The notes: generated by a model not told the origin, from the sequence alone. DNA of 64,000 nt from Bisporella sp. PMI_857 (GCA_021307315.1 JAJSPD010000006.1:868001-932000), one strand, 5' to 3'. Positions 1 through 12,758 are shown, counted from the first letter of the stretch. Program-made: numbers and translations.

Positions 1-486
1 CCATCGTTATGGCTTTGAGACATAGGCTATAGTCAGGAGCTTTTATCCATCTCTTAGTTTATCTCAACTACTGCTGCTTGGATCATACTTCATGCTCACA
101 TACTCGGTATTCATCACTAATTTTCACATAGTTCAGACACCTTGCACCTCTCGAGGCAAATGTCCTAGAGTATAACTCTAGATGTCCGAAATTGAGCATA
201 CGATTCCTCCATAACTGGAAATTTCAGGGTCCCATGTATGTCTTAAAACTTTAATGCTGTATTTCTCTAGGCACTTAGGATCTTTTTCAAAGGCCAGAAA
301 AACGACGTTAGCTTTTAAGTGAGCAAGAGGGAAATCACATGAGTATTACAGCATTGCGGTCACATGACCTGATTGATCCACAGCTTAGGCCCAATCAAGA
401 AGTTGGTCTCTTATCTCGGTGTATTCTTGATCGTCCGTCAGCGTCCACTCTTACATCACGACGTTATATATCTCGAAGGCATTGTC
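1..486. other. Upstream intergenic DNA
   Basis: AT-rich sequence without a convincing gene. It presumably holds the promoter and 5' UTR of the M24 peptidase gene. The peptidase frame is open upstream to an ATG at 373, so a longer N-terminus cannot be excluded. Confidence 0.5.
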
Positions 487-2183
487 ATGGCAAATCAAAT
501 CCAGCAACCAGGCATGGAGTCCAGATGTTCCAACTGTGGGATGCATGCAAGCTATGAGAAGGAAAAGGATACGTTCTTCTACCATGTGTGTCAGGCACCA
601 CATCAATCGTGTCTGAGGAGTTTTCATGATAATCCCAAGAACCGTTGGAGGAAGGCACTCTTTGATTTGAAAAGTCCGACATGCCTTCGACTGTGGGTGA
701 TAATCAATCTGCTGTGGATCATGGTCAGTGTACGGAATTTATGGGATCACGAGTGGATACGCCGTCATTGCTTGAGGGTATGTTTATCATGCCCGATAGT
801 CGTTGAATGTCTATACTAAATTTGATTCATAGAGCAGTGGCTCAAAGCCATCCCTGAGTGAACAAGCTTGGAAAACCCTGGCGCCTCATGTGTCACTTTT
901 GGATGTTCCTCAGATCACCCGCCAAGAGTTTCTGGACCGCCAGTCGATTCTTGCTGGTGTTCTTGCGGAAGCTGGCGTTGATGCATTTATCATGGAGCCT
1001 TCAGCTTCGTCAAGATATTATGCTAATATCTCGAGCTCATATGATCTTTCAGAGCGACCATTCTTGGTGATTATTGACAAGGATGGACAATTCTCATACC
1101 TAGCGCCTAAATTTGAGCTAGCTCGCATCGGTGGTTTGGAAATGGTTTTCAAAGACAAAAGAGTCATTGAATGGCACGAGGAAGAATCTCCATTCGAGGC
1201 TCTCAAGAAATCGACCGGATATGAAAAGGTCATTCTTGATGAGCATGCACGATATTTTATTGCCACCGGTCTTCAGAAAGTGAGTATCGATGTGATACCA
1301 GCAACTGATGCCATTCAGTCAATTCGAGCTGTGAAGAGTGATGCTGAGCTTGCTATACTACGGGGTATCAACGAATTCACCATCGAGCTTGTCCGATCTC
1401 TTGCAAAATTTGCCAAGGTAGGCTTGACACAAGGAGAGATTCTAGAAGCAGCTACCTCTCTTTTTGACAAAGCAGGTCTCAAGGGTGGTGCTTGGGCCCT
1501 TGTACTTCTCGGCGATCAGGCTTCTAATCCACATGGCGGAAGCTTCGGTAAAATATTGAAAGATCATGAGTTTGTGCTCATCGACATTGGCTCAAGCCTC
1601 CACGGCTATGGCAGCGACGTGACCCGAACATTCTTACCAGCGGGCTCAACTGTTAGTGATGAACTGTGGGATAGTTGGTATACTGTTTATGCAGCCCAGT
1701 CTGCTGCAATCGCATTAATGAAGGTCAATGAAACGTGTTCGCTAGTCGACGCCGCGTCTCGGAAGGTATGTATACTCCTTTTTCAAAAATTTCCCGCCAA
1801 CTTCGGAACCAGCTCCTTTCACCAGTGTGGAGCAGCCTAACTTTTGCAGGTTATCACCGACTCTGGATATGGTGAATTTTATACACACCGACTGGGTCAC
1901 GGTCTTGGCCTAGAAGTACATGAGCATCCATACCTGAATGGTGCCAATTCCGAAAAATTGAAAGCGAACCAGGTGGTCACAAATGAGCCGGTATTATTCT
2001 ACAATCCTACATCAGTTGAGGCGTATACTAATTAAGTAGGGAATCTATGTCACAAATGCACAAGCTCGCAAAATACACCTTGATTCTGGTTTTGGAATCA
2101 GACTTGAAGATGCCATCCTCGTCACTCCGGATGGAGGAATTGTATTGACGGGAAGCAGAGCAAAGTCACCATACGAGCCTTAG
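487..2183 (+). CDS. M24-family metallopeptidase (Xaa-Pro dipeptidase-like) with N-terminal membrane anchor
   Basis: Spliced gene of four exons with introns at 778-832, 1766-1849 and 1991-2039. All keep frame, giving about 502 residues. The last intron has a perfect TACTAAT branch site. The C-terminal half has the pita-bread M24 fold signature with all five expected metal ligands in order: D348, D359 (GSDVTRTF), H425 (RLGHGLGLEVHEHP), E454 (VVTNEPG) and E478 (GIRLEDA). Enzymes of this family use two metal ions to cleave X-Pro dipeptides or N-terminal residues before proline. Residues of about 60-85 form one hydrophobic segment (CLRLWVIINLLWIMV), so I infer a signal-anchored, membrane-bound form rather than a cytosolic prolidase. 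The start at 487 was chosen for its good context (gtcATGg). The ATG at 373 is an alternative. This is one of the few genes here with no frame lesion. Confidence 0.88.
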
Positions 2184-2574
2184 ATTTCCTCTCAAAGTAA
2201 CGAAATCACACGAAATTTCAACGATACCAAAGATGTATCAATTAACTGTACATGATTTTGTTCCGGGAAATGAGAGGATTAGCTATTAGATATGATAGAT
2301 CTCAACACTTTTCATTAAAATTAGAGACAAGAACTATGTCTATGTTGGTGGAATTACTTTTTAGATCTCCGTGGCGATATATATGAGTACAGAGACCTTT
2401 AGTGATTCCTTGCTACTGGCAATATATTTTTTATGTATCACAACTCCTTGATACGATGGTGGGTTCTGTAGTAAAGATCCCTCACTGATGATTCCGACAT
2501 GTCCGCGAGTGAAAAAAGTAATCTGTGAGTGTGTAGCACTTGCAAACTCGTGGTAAATCACAGGTTGGTGATTC
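2184..2574. other. Intergenic DNA
   Basis: AT-rich 3' flank of the peptidase gene and possible promoter of the next gene. A minus-strand open frame at 2361-2693 has no recognisable features and I do not call it. Confidence 0.4.
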
Positions 2575-3568
2575 ATGCTATCTCCGGCATTGATTATATC
2601 AATGGACAGAAGGGGACTGTATCTTCCTTGGCCGCAAAACTTTTGCAGCAAGCACCCAAGTTCAGGTATGGAACTAAAGGCATCGCACGACATATTGTGG
2701 GAGATGCGACCTGTAAGCTGGGTCGTTCATCCAGATAACTTTATCCGTGGCACCGACCTTAACGGAATGTCGTTTCTCCCAATCCACAAACTGGTCCTTG
2801 AATCTTTTCCAACGAAAGACGCTAACTGTGAGGATGTTCGGAAGTGGTTACGCAACGTATTTGACTATCAGAAGCATAGGGGCGGCCTAGGAGAGTCGAA
2901 AATGGAGAAGTATAACCCTAAGTCAGTGATTGATCACTGTAATTGGTCTGGCAGCGGACTTTGGTTCTTTGGCGAGAAGACTCTGACGTGGGCGAAGACT
3001 CAGCTTTGCGGGGTGGGGTTTTCTGAGAGCGATGCTCACCTGCTCTATTTTATCATTATCACCACACTTATGCTGTTTATAGATAAGGTAAGTCGTTGTA
3101 CTCCTTACATTGTTCCTTGGTTAATGAGAATAGATGCCAAGCAGAGATGACGGAGACGAAATAGGTGAGGCAGAGACGGCAGCCCCGGATGAGAGCGCTT
3201 GGACTGAGGGACGGCCCCAGCGCTATGAGAAGCATGGGTCGAGAAGCAAACGGAAAGAGAGCAACAAGGCACATGCAGACAAACACGTATGGCCGAGACG
3301 CAGACACAATTCTAGTCCAAGACGAACTCCGGTAACATGGGAACATAAAGAAGACATGTACGACGGAGAAGCACTGGAGGAGGATCACAGAGATACAGCA
3401 GACAAGAAAAATCGGAGGTATCAACAGTATTCGTCTCCATCAGAACGGACGTATTCATCATATGCTCCGTCTATCCCCGGTGTTCGATACGTAGCAGCAC
3501 TACAAATCGTGACTGTGAAGCCACACGCGGGAACCTATGTTTCTATAACCTACAGACGTCATAGATAA
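2575..3568 (+). CDS. Hypothetical protein with one membrane helix and charged tail
   Basis: I do not recognise this protein. Two exons join at a GTAAGT...TAG intron (3088-3133) that keeps frame and removes a stop. The first exon encodes a soluble-looking region followed by a hydrophobic helix (LLYFIIITTLMLFI) just before the splice site. The second exon encodes about 145 residues rich in Arg, Lys, Asp, Glu and Ser, so the tail is probably disordered. The layout suggests a tail-exposed membrane protein. The true start is uncertain: 2575 is the first ATG in the open frame, but ATG codons near 2701 would also work, and an upstream exon is possible. Confidence is moderate for a gene and low for its exact ends. 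Confidence 0.45.
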
Positions 3569-5470
3569 TGAGGAAGTTTAGTCAGAGAATCATTGATTAT
3601 TAACGAGGAGTGGTGGTGACATACGGCAAGCTACGGTCACAGTAGGGAGGAGTCGATGCTTGACCTAGAAGTTCAATGGAAACGGAAGAGTTATAAGACG
3701 TGACAGATAGATGCATCATGTCTGGTATTGATGACACTGTACAAGAGAGGTGGTTAATGCATGGTATTCCAGAGACATCACACAATCGATGCCTCAAACA
3801 CGTGATTCACACCGCACCTCAGCCCTTTTCCATACTCATCCATTCAAAGTCTGACACATTCGGGGCACTGTTTTATACCTTGAAAAGTGTGGCATGTCAT
3901 CTGATGCTTTTGCATATATGCAAAACGGTAACAACTTACGTATGAAAGGCTCTCCTTGGCGAGGGAGAAGTTGCAACTGCTCGATATCCCACGCTGCACC
4001 TCAGTCTCTGCATCGTGCATCCGTCCTCGGTCACGTGTATCTCCGTTTCTTCTGTTGAAATTTTGAAAGAGATGAATTCGCAAGGCGTTATGGAGTCAAA
4101 CCCTTGTCTCGACCCGTAACCATGGATAATGGACTAGGGAACATACCATACGGTACAGTATGATACTTTGACCCAGCCTTCCATGGCCGGGTCTTGCCGA
4201 GAAGAAAAAAGCCTTTGATTTTGTCGGTTCCGAAATGTACTACTTACGGCATCATAAACTCTGGCAGTTGTTTCCCCCCGTGCATTCGGCGGCACAAGCT
4301 GCCGGAGCTGCCTTTTCGTATCCCTTGCATACATGTCTCCCAACCCGGGAGTTCACAAAACGTGAGGTGCATGCATTTAAGTACCTACGAAGTACTTTAG
4401 AGATGCATATGGGGGGGGTTTTCGTGGGGGAAGATGACATCTTGAATGCCAAGCTTACCAAGCCCAAGATCCCTGCATCATGGCTTGGGAGTGGGGCCGG
4501 TCACCCAATGACATAACTTGCGAAGTGGATTTTTTCATCCACGGTCATCTACATCCTGGTTCCCGAAGTGAGGCCTTGTCCAAGAAATCAGCAAAGAGAG
4601 CAAAGCAAGAAGCTACACGTACGTGCATTATCAGGCACTTAACACTGCTTTTATTAAATTAAAATGATATGTTTTGGGTTTGCTGATGCATTGATTCTCT
4701 GATTGACGGTGGTCAAAGTGTATATAGCATGCGTGGGCTGCTCCTGCCCAGTCAGCTCGAAAAAAGTTGCTTGTTCTTCATCAAAATCCAGATAAACGAC
4801 CCGCCGCAAAAACATCCGAAATCGCGAGAACCCGCTACCAACCTTTACTTTAGCTCTTCCAATCTCATTGCTTCCCCATATCACTTCATGCTGGGCACTC
4901 TTGGCCGACTCAATTGATTTGCCTCTTCCGACCAAGACTCTTGCCGACTTACCCATATATGACGGCTTCGAGCCCTCGAAATCCTTTCTGACAGACCTCC
5001 CCCGCCAAGAGACAAGATTTTACGGTATTGTCAGGAAAGCTTACCCTCTCCTCCGCACACTCCTTGAAGTCGAAGCCTACCAGCTGGACAGATCTGCGAA
5101 GAGGATATCGGTTCCGCAGACTCTAGTCTTCACCATCGAGAATATAACGGGAGTACAACAACCTTTATAAAGAGGGTGGAGCGGCGACTGGGCGCGACCG
5201 GATTCTGAATGCTTCGACACCACGCCATTCTCTTGAGGGAATCGACTGATTGGGGTATTGGCAGAGGAGGACAAGAGGGCTGAGAGAATTCAAGCTCATC
5301 AAGCTCTTTCCAAGCCAAGTTAAGCAATTCCCCAGACCCAGAAGAAAAAATCGACAAGCAAATCGGAGCTGCTTGCCAAGAGCCATTGCGACAACGAATC
5401 TCTCAATCTCTACGACACCTGTAGCTACTGCATGGTAGAATACTCTGGCGGATAAATTCCTGTATTCAAT
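3569..5470. other. Long intergenic region upstream of the antiporter gene
   Basis: About 1.9 kb with several short open frames on both strands that overlap one another and show no domain signature or splice logic. I see no supported gene. The last kilobase probably carries the promoter and a long 5' UTR of the antiporter gene, as often seen for fungal ion-transport genes (inference). Confidence 0.45.
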
Positions 5471-8400
5471 ATGTGGGATCATCTCTCCATCAACAAGCCG
5501 CACTTGGTGTACATCATCTTAGGCGGCTTCACATCGCTGTTCATGTTATGCTCGTCCTTCATCAAAGAGAAGATGTACATTGGTGAAGCCACCGTAGCTA
5601 CCATCTGCGGTGTCATCTTCGGACCGCATGCTGCGAACCTCATCAACCCATTAACATGGGGCAATACCGACCAGATTACCCTCGAGTTCTCTCGAATCGT
5701 CCTAGTCGTCCAATGCTTCGCCGTCGGCGTCGAGCTACCGAAATATTACATGGAGAAACACTGGAGGAGCGTGACGTTCCTGCTGATTCCGGTCATGACA
5801 TTTGGCTGGTTGATTACGAGCCTCTTCATTTGGTGGATGATTCCGGATCTTGATTGGCTGCAGAGTCTCTGCGTGGCTGCTTGTGTCACCGCAACGGATC
5901 CTGTCTTGGCGAGTTCCGTGGTGGGAAAGGGAAAGTTCGCGAAGCGAGTTCCGAAGCATTTGCGAGATGTCTTGTCTGCGGAGTCGGGGTGCAACGACGG
6001 CATGGCCTTTCCGTTCATCTACCTTGCGCTCTACCTTATTGAATATCGACCGGATGCCAACAAGGTTGCCTTCAGCTGGATTGTCCTCACAATTCTGTAC
6101 GAGTGTGTTTTTGGGGCGTTTTATGGTTTCATGATTGGCTATATTGGTAGACATGGGATCAAATGGGGGAGAACCACAACATGGTGGACCGAGAGAGCTT
6201 TCTGGTGTTCTACTTTGTCCTGGCGCTATTTTGTGCTGGCTCTGGAAGCATTCTGGGAGTAGACGACCTGCTTGTAGGATTCGCTGCCGGGGTGGGTTTC
6301 TCAAATGACGGTTGGTTTACTCAGAAGACTGAAGAATCTCATGTCTCCAACGTCATTGATTTACTGATCAATTTGGCATACTTCGTGTACCTTGGAACAA
6401 TCTTACCTTGGGAGCAATACAACAGTCCAGAAATCGGCACCACCCCATGGAGACTGGTTGTCATTGCTATTTTCGTTCTATTCTTCCGCCGCATTCCCAT
6501 AATGTTAATGCTTAAGCCCTTCATACCGGACATAAAAACCCTGGCGAGAAGCACTGTTTGCTGGACATTTTGGACCTATTGGAGTTGGAGCAATCTTCGT
6601 TGCCATTCTCGCCAGGGCTGAGTTGCAGACTGGGCATACAACGCCACTAGCTTCATATCCAGTAGATGGAGCCCATAACTCGGAGCTTGTTGCTTTGATA
6701 TGGCCAATTACCACTTTTCTTGTAATTGCTTCCATTATTGTACATGGTTCGTCGATTGCGGTCTTTACGCTTGGTAGACATATTAATACTTTGACGCTGA
6801 CTATGTCGTACACGGCCGCTCACGAAGAAGGGCCAGGTTGGCTTAATAGGCTTCCGCGGATCACAACAACTTCAAGATCACAAGCAAAATCATTTGCATC
6901 AGAAAGCGATGGCGAAGGTGTTTTAGAACGAGCAGACTTTCCTCCAGGAACGCTTCCTCCCGTCGGCATACCTGGCCATTTTCTACGAAGGCAAAGGGAT
7001 GATGAGGGCGAGAGTCGATCTTCATCCATTGTCCCTCGAAGACGTAAAAAGAAGTGGGACGATGGTCTCGGTCCTGGAGGTCCTGTCAGCCAGTCCGCGA
7101 TTTATCCTCAGCGGCGAACCACCCACGAGGCTCAACGAGAGTCTACGGCATCCGATACTCTGACACCGGGTGATTCTCCTAAGAACGAGGAGGAAGAGCC
7201 TGATGAGAAGAATGAGCGTGACCTTGGAGAAATCCAACATGACCCTGAGATGGAAGATATCATGCACCGTGGATCAAGTAGAGATAGATCGGATCATTCT
7301 CCGAAAGCAGGACGCCGATTGTCTGAAAGGGAAGTTTACCAAGAAGGTGATGACATCATTATAGAGAACGAGGACGGGAGGTTGTTGGCCAGAAGAAGAG
7401 TGAGCACAGCAGGGAGAGACAAAGAACGGAGAAAGAGGTCGAGGAGACGGTCAAGGATAAGGCAAAGGATTCAAAGGATCTACTCGGCTACAAGAATTTA
7501 AGGAAAAAGCTTGGCGTTTGGAGACACAGAGATGAGCCTGCTCCTGAGTTAGATGAGCATGGGCAGCCAAAATTAAAAGAGCATCGTCGCGGTCCTGCTT
7601 TGGCGTATCAGTTCGGCAATACAGTGAGTTTTGCACATACTATACTATGATTATTGCTAATAAATAATAGATCATTGTTGAGGATGAAGATGGTGAAGTC
7701 GTCAAGACTTACGAGTTGCCATCCAAAGGCAAGAAAGACTCAGCTCCAGGTGGAGAAGGTCACAGCAATGTCCGCCAGACCGTTATGCGCATGGGAAGCT
7801 TGGCAGGATTTGGGGTTAAACCCGCTCCAGCCCAAGAAGCAGCCGGTGAATCCAGCGCTACAGGAGCCGCTGCTGGTGATAGGCCAGTCCGCCAAGGAAT
7901 GGGTTCTCGTATGGGAAGCCTCGCCAACTGGGGGTTCGGTGGCAAGAACACCGGGTTTGATGAAGGCCAGCACGCAGCAAATGAGGATGATGATCGGCAT
8001 ATCCGTTTCAAGATTGGTGGTGCGGGACGAAGACTCACTAAGGAGGACTTCCTCAAGGAGATTCAAAGCTTGGATCCTAAGGCACGCTGTGAGATCGTAG
8101 AGGAGAGCGATGCCCCACCCGAGCTGAAGGCGTTGGCAAAAAAGGATGCAGATGACAATAGCCCTGGCAGTAGCAGACTACTTAGCGCAAAGGACCTGCA
8201 GGTTGCCAGTGGCGAGAGAGTTGCAAAAGCTGTGGGAGCTCAAATGGCTCGTAATCGAGGCGCCACGGTCGAAAGTCCAGAGGACCAACGAGAACCCTCG
8301 AGACCTCAGCCTTCGCGTCAAAACACAGGGATCAGCTCCCGCAAACTTTCACGCGTTGACTCAGATCCAGATGATATGGAGGAGACGGCTACGGAGAGAC

Positions 8401-8741
8401 GGCGAAGAGAGAAAGCTCTGCGTGGGATCGATGATGTGTCCCAGCAGGAATCGAAGAGGGGAAGGCCCAGAGACAGACATGAGGATGATGGAGGGGAAGT
8501 TGAGACGGCTGCGGAGAAGAGGAGACGAGAAGCTGCACTAGGGGTGGGAAAGGAGGATGATAGCGACGATGATGATACGCCCGAGTCCCGCCTCCAGTTG
8601 CAGCGCCAAAGCCGCGACAGGGGATCAGGTTCGCTCAGAGTCCTGTTAGAGGCGAGGGACGTGGGGAACCGAGTGGGAGGGGGAAGAAGTGATCCATCAC
8701 TCTCGTGGTCGGGCGGGATGCTCTGGGAGAAAGAAGAGTAA
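5471..8741 (+). CDS. NHA1: Plasma-membrane Na+(K+)/H+ antiporter, Nha1/Sod2 family (frame-disrupted)
   Basis: The family expels Na+, Li+ or K+ in exchange for protons at the plasma membrane and sets cation and pH tolerance. The N-terminal 400 or so residues form the multi-helix CPA1 exchanger domain, including [20 protein letters not shown] and [15 protein letters not shown], the conserved ATDP and END/GCNDG-like ion-binding region. A very long hydrophilic, acidic and Arg-rich tail follows, as in fungal Nha1. One intron (7624-7670, GTGAGT...TAG) lies in the tail. The protein continues across three clear frame switches: a lost base in the G run at 6165-6169, an extra C at 6539-6541, and a lost base in the A run at 7421-7423. 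A fourth near 8620 would restore a tail motif [14 protein letters not shown], so the true C-terminus may differ from the stop at 8741. Sequence on either side of each lesion reads as the same protein, so consensus error is more likely than decay. Confidence 0.85.
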
Positions 8742-9543
8742 AGTCATGTTAATGGAGATATGTTTTGCTAACGAGCCTGAACATATCGTATATGACCAGG
8801 AATGATAAGCGTAAATCATGGAAGCATCGTTTTGATACGTTTTTAATGGCGGGATTGGATAGACGGCATACCTATTATTATTTTCTCTGTTTTTAATTGC
8901 CTGTATAGCTTTAGTGTGTAATTGTACGGAGCTATAGGGCATGTAGATATGGTTGAGTTATGTATTTAATCTTACGACTTGATCTCATATCTTCTTACAT
9001 TTCATGTGCAAAATGAAGCCAACACGTCAAACCATTGATCTAAACTTTTTGTTAGATATTTCAATCTGGTTTGTAGGCGAGGTATATACATGTGTTTCGA
9101 TGGAGCTCCGCTTTTCGACATATCTACACTTCTGTTACCCGTGTAAGCACTAAAGAGCATCACCTTCCATCCTATTACTTTGCTCATCAATCATCAACCA
9201 GGCGCTCCATTCCATCAACACACATGTTGCTGTCACTCTTTTTTAACCATTTATCCGTAATCTAATTCTTTCTAACCATGTCATTCTTAGCCACTGTCCT
9301 TATCACCATGCTTATATGTGAGGTGCCTGTAGAGCTGTCTCAGGGCATGGTTTTCATTCATGAAGCCGAGTCCGAAGAGATGGAGATGGCGCAGGCTGTG
9401 GAGCGAGAGAAACGGAAGGAGTTTGGTGGAGTCTAGGGGTTGTTTCGCGGAGTTATATTATACCGTCCATTTCCTCTGAATGGGGATACCGATGCTTCCA
9501 ATCAGTCACCCTGCTTGTAGCCAAATGAGAAAGTGAAGGGCGG
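8742..9543. other. Intergenic DNA
   Basis: AT-rich, with no supported gene. Probably the terminator of the antiporter gene followed by the 3' flank of the minus-strand F-box-like fragment. Confidence 0.45.
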
Positions 9544-10168
9544 TCATACTGTTGGGTGGTAAGAACGGCATATATATAACGTCTCAAGATGTTCCAGAAC
9601 TCCTGTTTCTTTGCTCGAGCTGGCGAGGTACAGCATCATAGGCGGCCACACGCGATATCGGGTATTAAAATGTAGAGAGTCCCAAGATTGGGAGCTTAGG
9701 CACAAAGATTGCCGCCATCGAGTCTGCAAGTGCGGCTTCTGGCGAGACCAGTTCCTAAAGTTTTCATCCAAGGAGTCAGAAATCCTAGCAGCTGCATGGT
9801 ACCTTTCCATATTGGAACGTCTTTTATATAATCATTATCTTGTTGAAGCTTTAGAAGCGCCTTCCATTTTGGATCAAGCTCTTCTTTCTGGCCACATAGC
9901 GGCTGGTATAGCCAATCCCGAATGTCCAGGGTTTCGACCAGTACGGCTAGCTTCGGGTTGGTAAATACGGTGCGGAGAATAAGCGTAGTGATCTGCGGAT
10001 ATGTACTCTTCCATCATAGAGCCAGCGAGCGTATAGTTCTGGTTATATTCTTTCGCATAAAATTTTGCTGGTAGTGCAAAGTGGCCTCGATCCGGGATTG
10101 GAGAGATAGGCGAGAACTTCACCAAATAGCTCTGGAGCCAGCCTGGCAATGCTGATTTGTTCCTTCAT
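9544..10168 (-). pseudogene. F-box-like protein, fragment or frame-disrupted gene
   Basis: Reading the minus strand from an ATG at 10168 gives an F-box-like start (ARLAPELFGEVLAYL), then a stretch ending SKILCERI, an in-frame TAA, and PELYARWLYDG in the same frame. A second frame continues with RTVFTNPKLAVLVETLDIRD. Fungal F-box proteins commonly have this order: F-box, SKRLCE..PLLY, then 'RTxxxNPxLAxxVxxLDIRDW'. F-box proteins recruit substrates to SCF ubiquitin ligases through Skp1. A third frame carries the remainder to a stop at 9544. Only about 200 residues are present against the usual 400-600, so it looks truncated as well as frame-broken. The match is by motif order from memory, not by alignment, and alternatives cannot be ruled out. 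Confidence 0.42.
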
Positions 10169-11172
10169 TTGGTAAACAATTTCAGCTAACACTCGTGCGT
10201 TGGGTAAGGGGATGGTGAGTGTACTTGTTAACTTCATGTGCGTTTGCCTAGTCTCGGGCAAGGGTTTCTGGTTTAGGCGGTTTACGTATATATGACTCAA
10301 TAATATCTTTGATTTCTGAAATCCCATTCATTTTCATTCTTTGGATTTTCAGGTTTACGATTCTTGTAACGCTAAGGAGTGATTCCGTTGCCCATAATGT
10401 AGTTTAGAGTTCAAAACTCCAGCCAGAAACGCTCTTGGCAAGGCTCATGGGTATCGCTAAAATTAGTACACATGAGGGTTGCAATGGTGTTTAAGACTGT
10501 TCCTTTTTTAAGAATAATAAAAAGTTTTCACCATCAAGATTCTATTTATCTAAGGCTACCAATGTTTCATTTTATTATATTAGGTTAAATGTTAGTCGAA
10601 CACAAGACGTGAAGAATGCCCTGTGGCCTATAGTTAGAAGTGGAGCTAAGGGGTCAAGTCATATCTAGACCTTAAGAAATGTTGTCGTTTTGTTTCAAGT
10701 CAGCGATCGTATATATACTAAGTATTAACATGCATGTATCAAGTATTCACCTTAATTACCCTGTTGACCCTTTCTTTAACAAACTTATTTGGGAGATCTT
10801 TTCCCTCTGAAAACCTCAGAAACTTTCCTTTCTTACTCCAAGGCAATGTACACAGCCGAAAGGGGTCTGAGACGAAGCGAGTGCTATCAATGAGCAATAG
10901 CAAAAACAGTGTTGGGGCTACTTTCGATCTAAATTCAGCTGGTATTGTTTACTGCTACGAACGAAATAAGGAATCTAATAGCTAATCATGGAGTTAGTGG
11001 AGTTAGTGGGACCAATGTCCATGCCAAGACGACGCATCATCATGGACCTGAACCCAATTCATTTTTGCTTAATTGATTTACACTCCGTTTGTGGGTATTA
11101 GATGTATAATTGCGTACTGCACAGAATATAAAGACATATGCTGTAGCTCAGTACTTGGCTGATTGACAAAGC
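10169..11172. other. Intergenic DNA
   Basis: AT-rich, with only short uninformative open frames. One at 10734-10985 encodes a hydrophobic N-terminus but has no supporting feature. It lies between a minus-strand fragment and a plus-strand regulator gene, so it is a divergent promoter region. Confidence 0.4.
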
Positions 11173-12758
11173 ATGCTCTTGCCAAGCAGGGGTTGCCAAA
11201 CGTGTAGGGATCGACGAGTCAAGGTCAGAACACTGCTGTAGAGTTGTTTTTTCAGCTTATTCGGTAGATGAAATATCATACTGACATCTTTAGCAGTGTG
11301 ATGAAGCGACCCCGATTTGCCTAAGATGTGTCAAGTCAAATCGGATTTGCAATGGAATGGATGATAGCCTTGTGATTCATATCGAGAATTCATATGCAAG
11401 TGGTCGACAAAAGCGTCCTAAAGGGCCCCGCCGAAGATCTATGGCCGGTTCCAGAAGCAGTCGAGATACGGGCTTGCGATGCTCGCTCATGGATCTAAGA
11501 AGTCAAGCCCTTTTCTACTATTTGCACTATTATTTTGCATGTACTGGATGACACTACTGGATTCTCGAGGGGTATCTTCAATAACATCGTGTCTCTATGG
11601 GGTGCCAGAGAGAGCTTGAAATAGTCAACCTGAGTGTATCCACTATTGCTCTCACTGTCTTTTCTCGAACGCGGCACAAGCCAGGAATAGCCCTGGAGGC
11701 TACTCAAACCTATCATCGTCTTCTCCAAATCTCCCGGAAAGCTCTTCTCTCCTTAGATTTGGAGAACATTGATTCTTGTTTGATGGCTATTTTCTTGATG
11801 GGGCGATACGAAGATTCTGTACACACAAGAACCTCAAATGTCGAATCGCCATTCATTGCGACAGTGCGAAGCTCCTTTCATCATGATGGTGCTCTTGCTG
11901 TTCTCAAGGCTTGGAAGTATCGCATGAGCCATATCCAAGTAGCAACAGATATCATCAAGCACACAAGACGTGGTATCATCAGATCTGCTTTGATGCGAAA
12001 CCTTGAGCTGCCATTCTGGTTGCTTGATGGGTATATTTCGGCGAATCCGGTCTGGAGCTTGAGTATGATCGTATTTTGGTACGAATTCTTGAGTTGCGAC
12101 GCCGAATGTTCGCGTTTGCCGATATGAATCTTGACGCCAATAATGTAAAGCAGGACACTATCCACGAAGCTGAGGAACTATCAATGAGTCCAATGACGTT
12201 GATCAAGCTCTACACAACTGGAAGACTCATTCCCGAGTACCTGGTGTTTAATCGACATGACGTAAAATCGGCTCCTCTATTTAACGAGTTACAGGGTCAC
12301 TCTCAGTTGGTTTTCACATATTCGGATCCTACTTATGCAACTGTATGGAATCAATATTTTGCCATGAAGATTCTTGTCAAAAGCACCTGTGTGAGGATCC
12401 TGACTATTATGCCTGATAGTATCTGTAGCTCATATTCAGAGAAACACCAAGATTGTCTCAGATCTATCCGAGCCACAGCAAATGATCTGCATCTAGCATC
12501 TCCTTTGGCCTACAAGAGTTTCAATTAAATGGTAGTGGCAGCATGTGTACCCTTCACAGTTCGGACAACATGGCTGCAGAGAATGTCAGGCCATGCTTGG
12601 CTGACTTGGTAATTTGGCCACTCACGGTTGTCTCAAGCATCAAAGATGTTGACGATGACGCGAGATCTTGGTTTCGAGCTCGACTTGCTCGAGCCGGAAG
12701 AATTACAGGCACAGGGTTGCTTGAATGTGCGGAAACTGGCCAATGGCTAGAACTTTGA
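11173..12758 (+). CDS. Zn2Cys6 transcription factor (fungal-specific TF domain), frame-disrupted
   Basis: Exon 1 (11173-11223) encodes SRGCQTCRDRRVK. A 73-nt intron (11224-11296) ends in AGCAG, and exon 2 resumes with CDEATPICLRCVKSNRIC. Spliced, this is a perfect CX2CX6CX6CX2CX6C binuclear zinc cluster, the DNA-binding domain that contacts CGG triplets. Positioning by splicing makes the start at 11173 convincing. Downstream, the middle and C-terminal regions (LEATQTYHRLLQISRKALL, RILELRRRMFAFADM, ITGTGLLECAETGQWLEL) resemble the DUF3468-type regulatory domain of about 450 residues. Reading requires frame changes near 11540, 11610, 12040 and 12500, so it is either error-rich sequence or a decaying gene. 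A second Zn2Cys6 gene follows 660 bp downstream on the same strand. Target genes are unknown. Confidence 0.72.

Noticed and set aside
4235..4516. Plus-strand open frame upstream of the antiporter gene
   Set aside because: Overlaps open frames on the other strand and in other frames; no domain, and probably promoter or 5' UTR sequence.
5471..8741. Programmed ribosomal frameshifting in the antiporter gene
   Set aside because: No slippery heptamer or supporting structure was seen at the sites, and similar isolated indels occur in many unrelated genes here.
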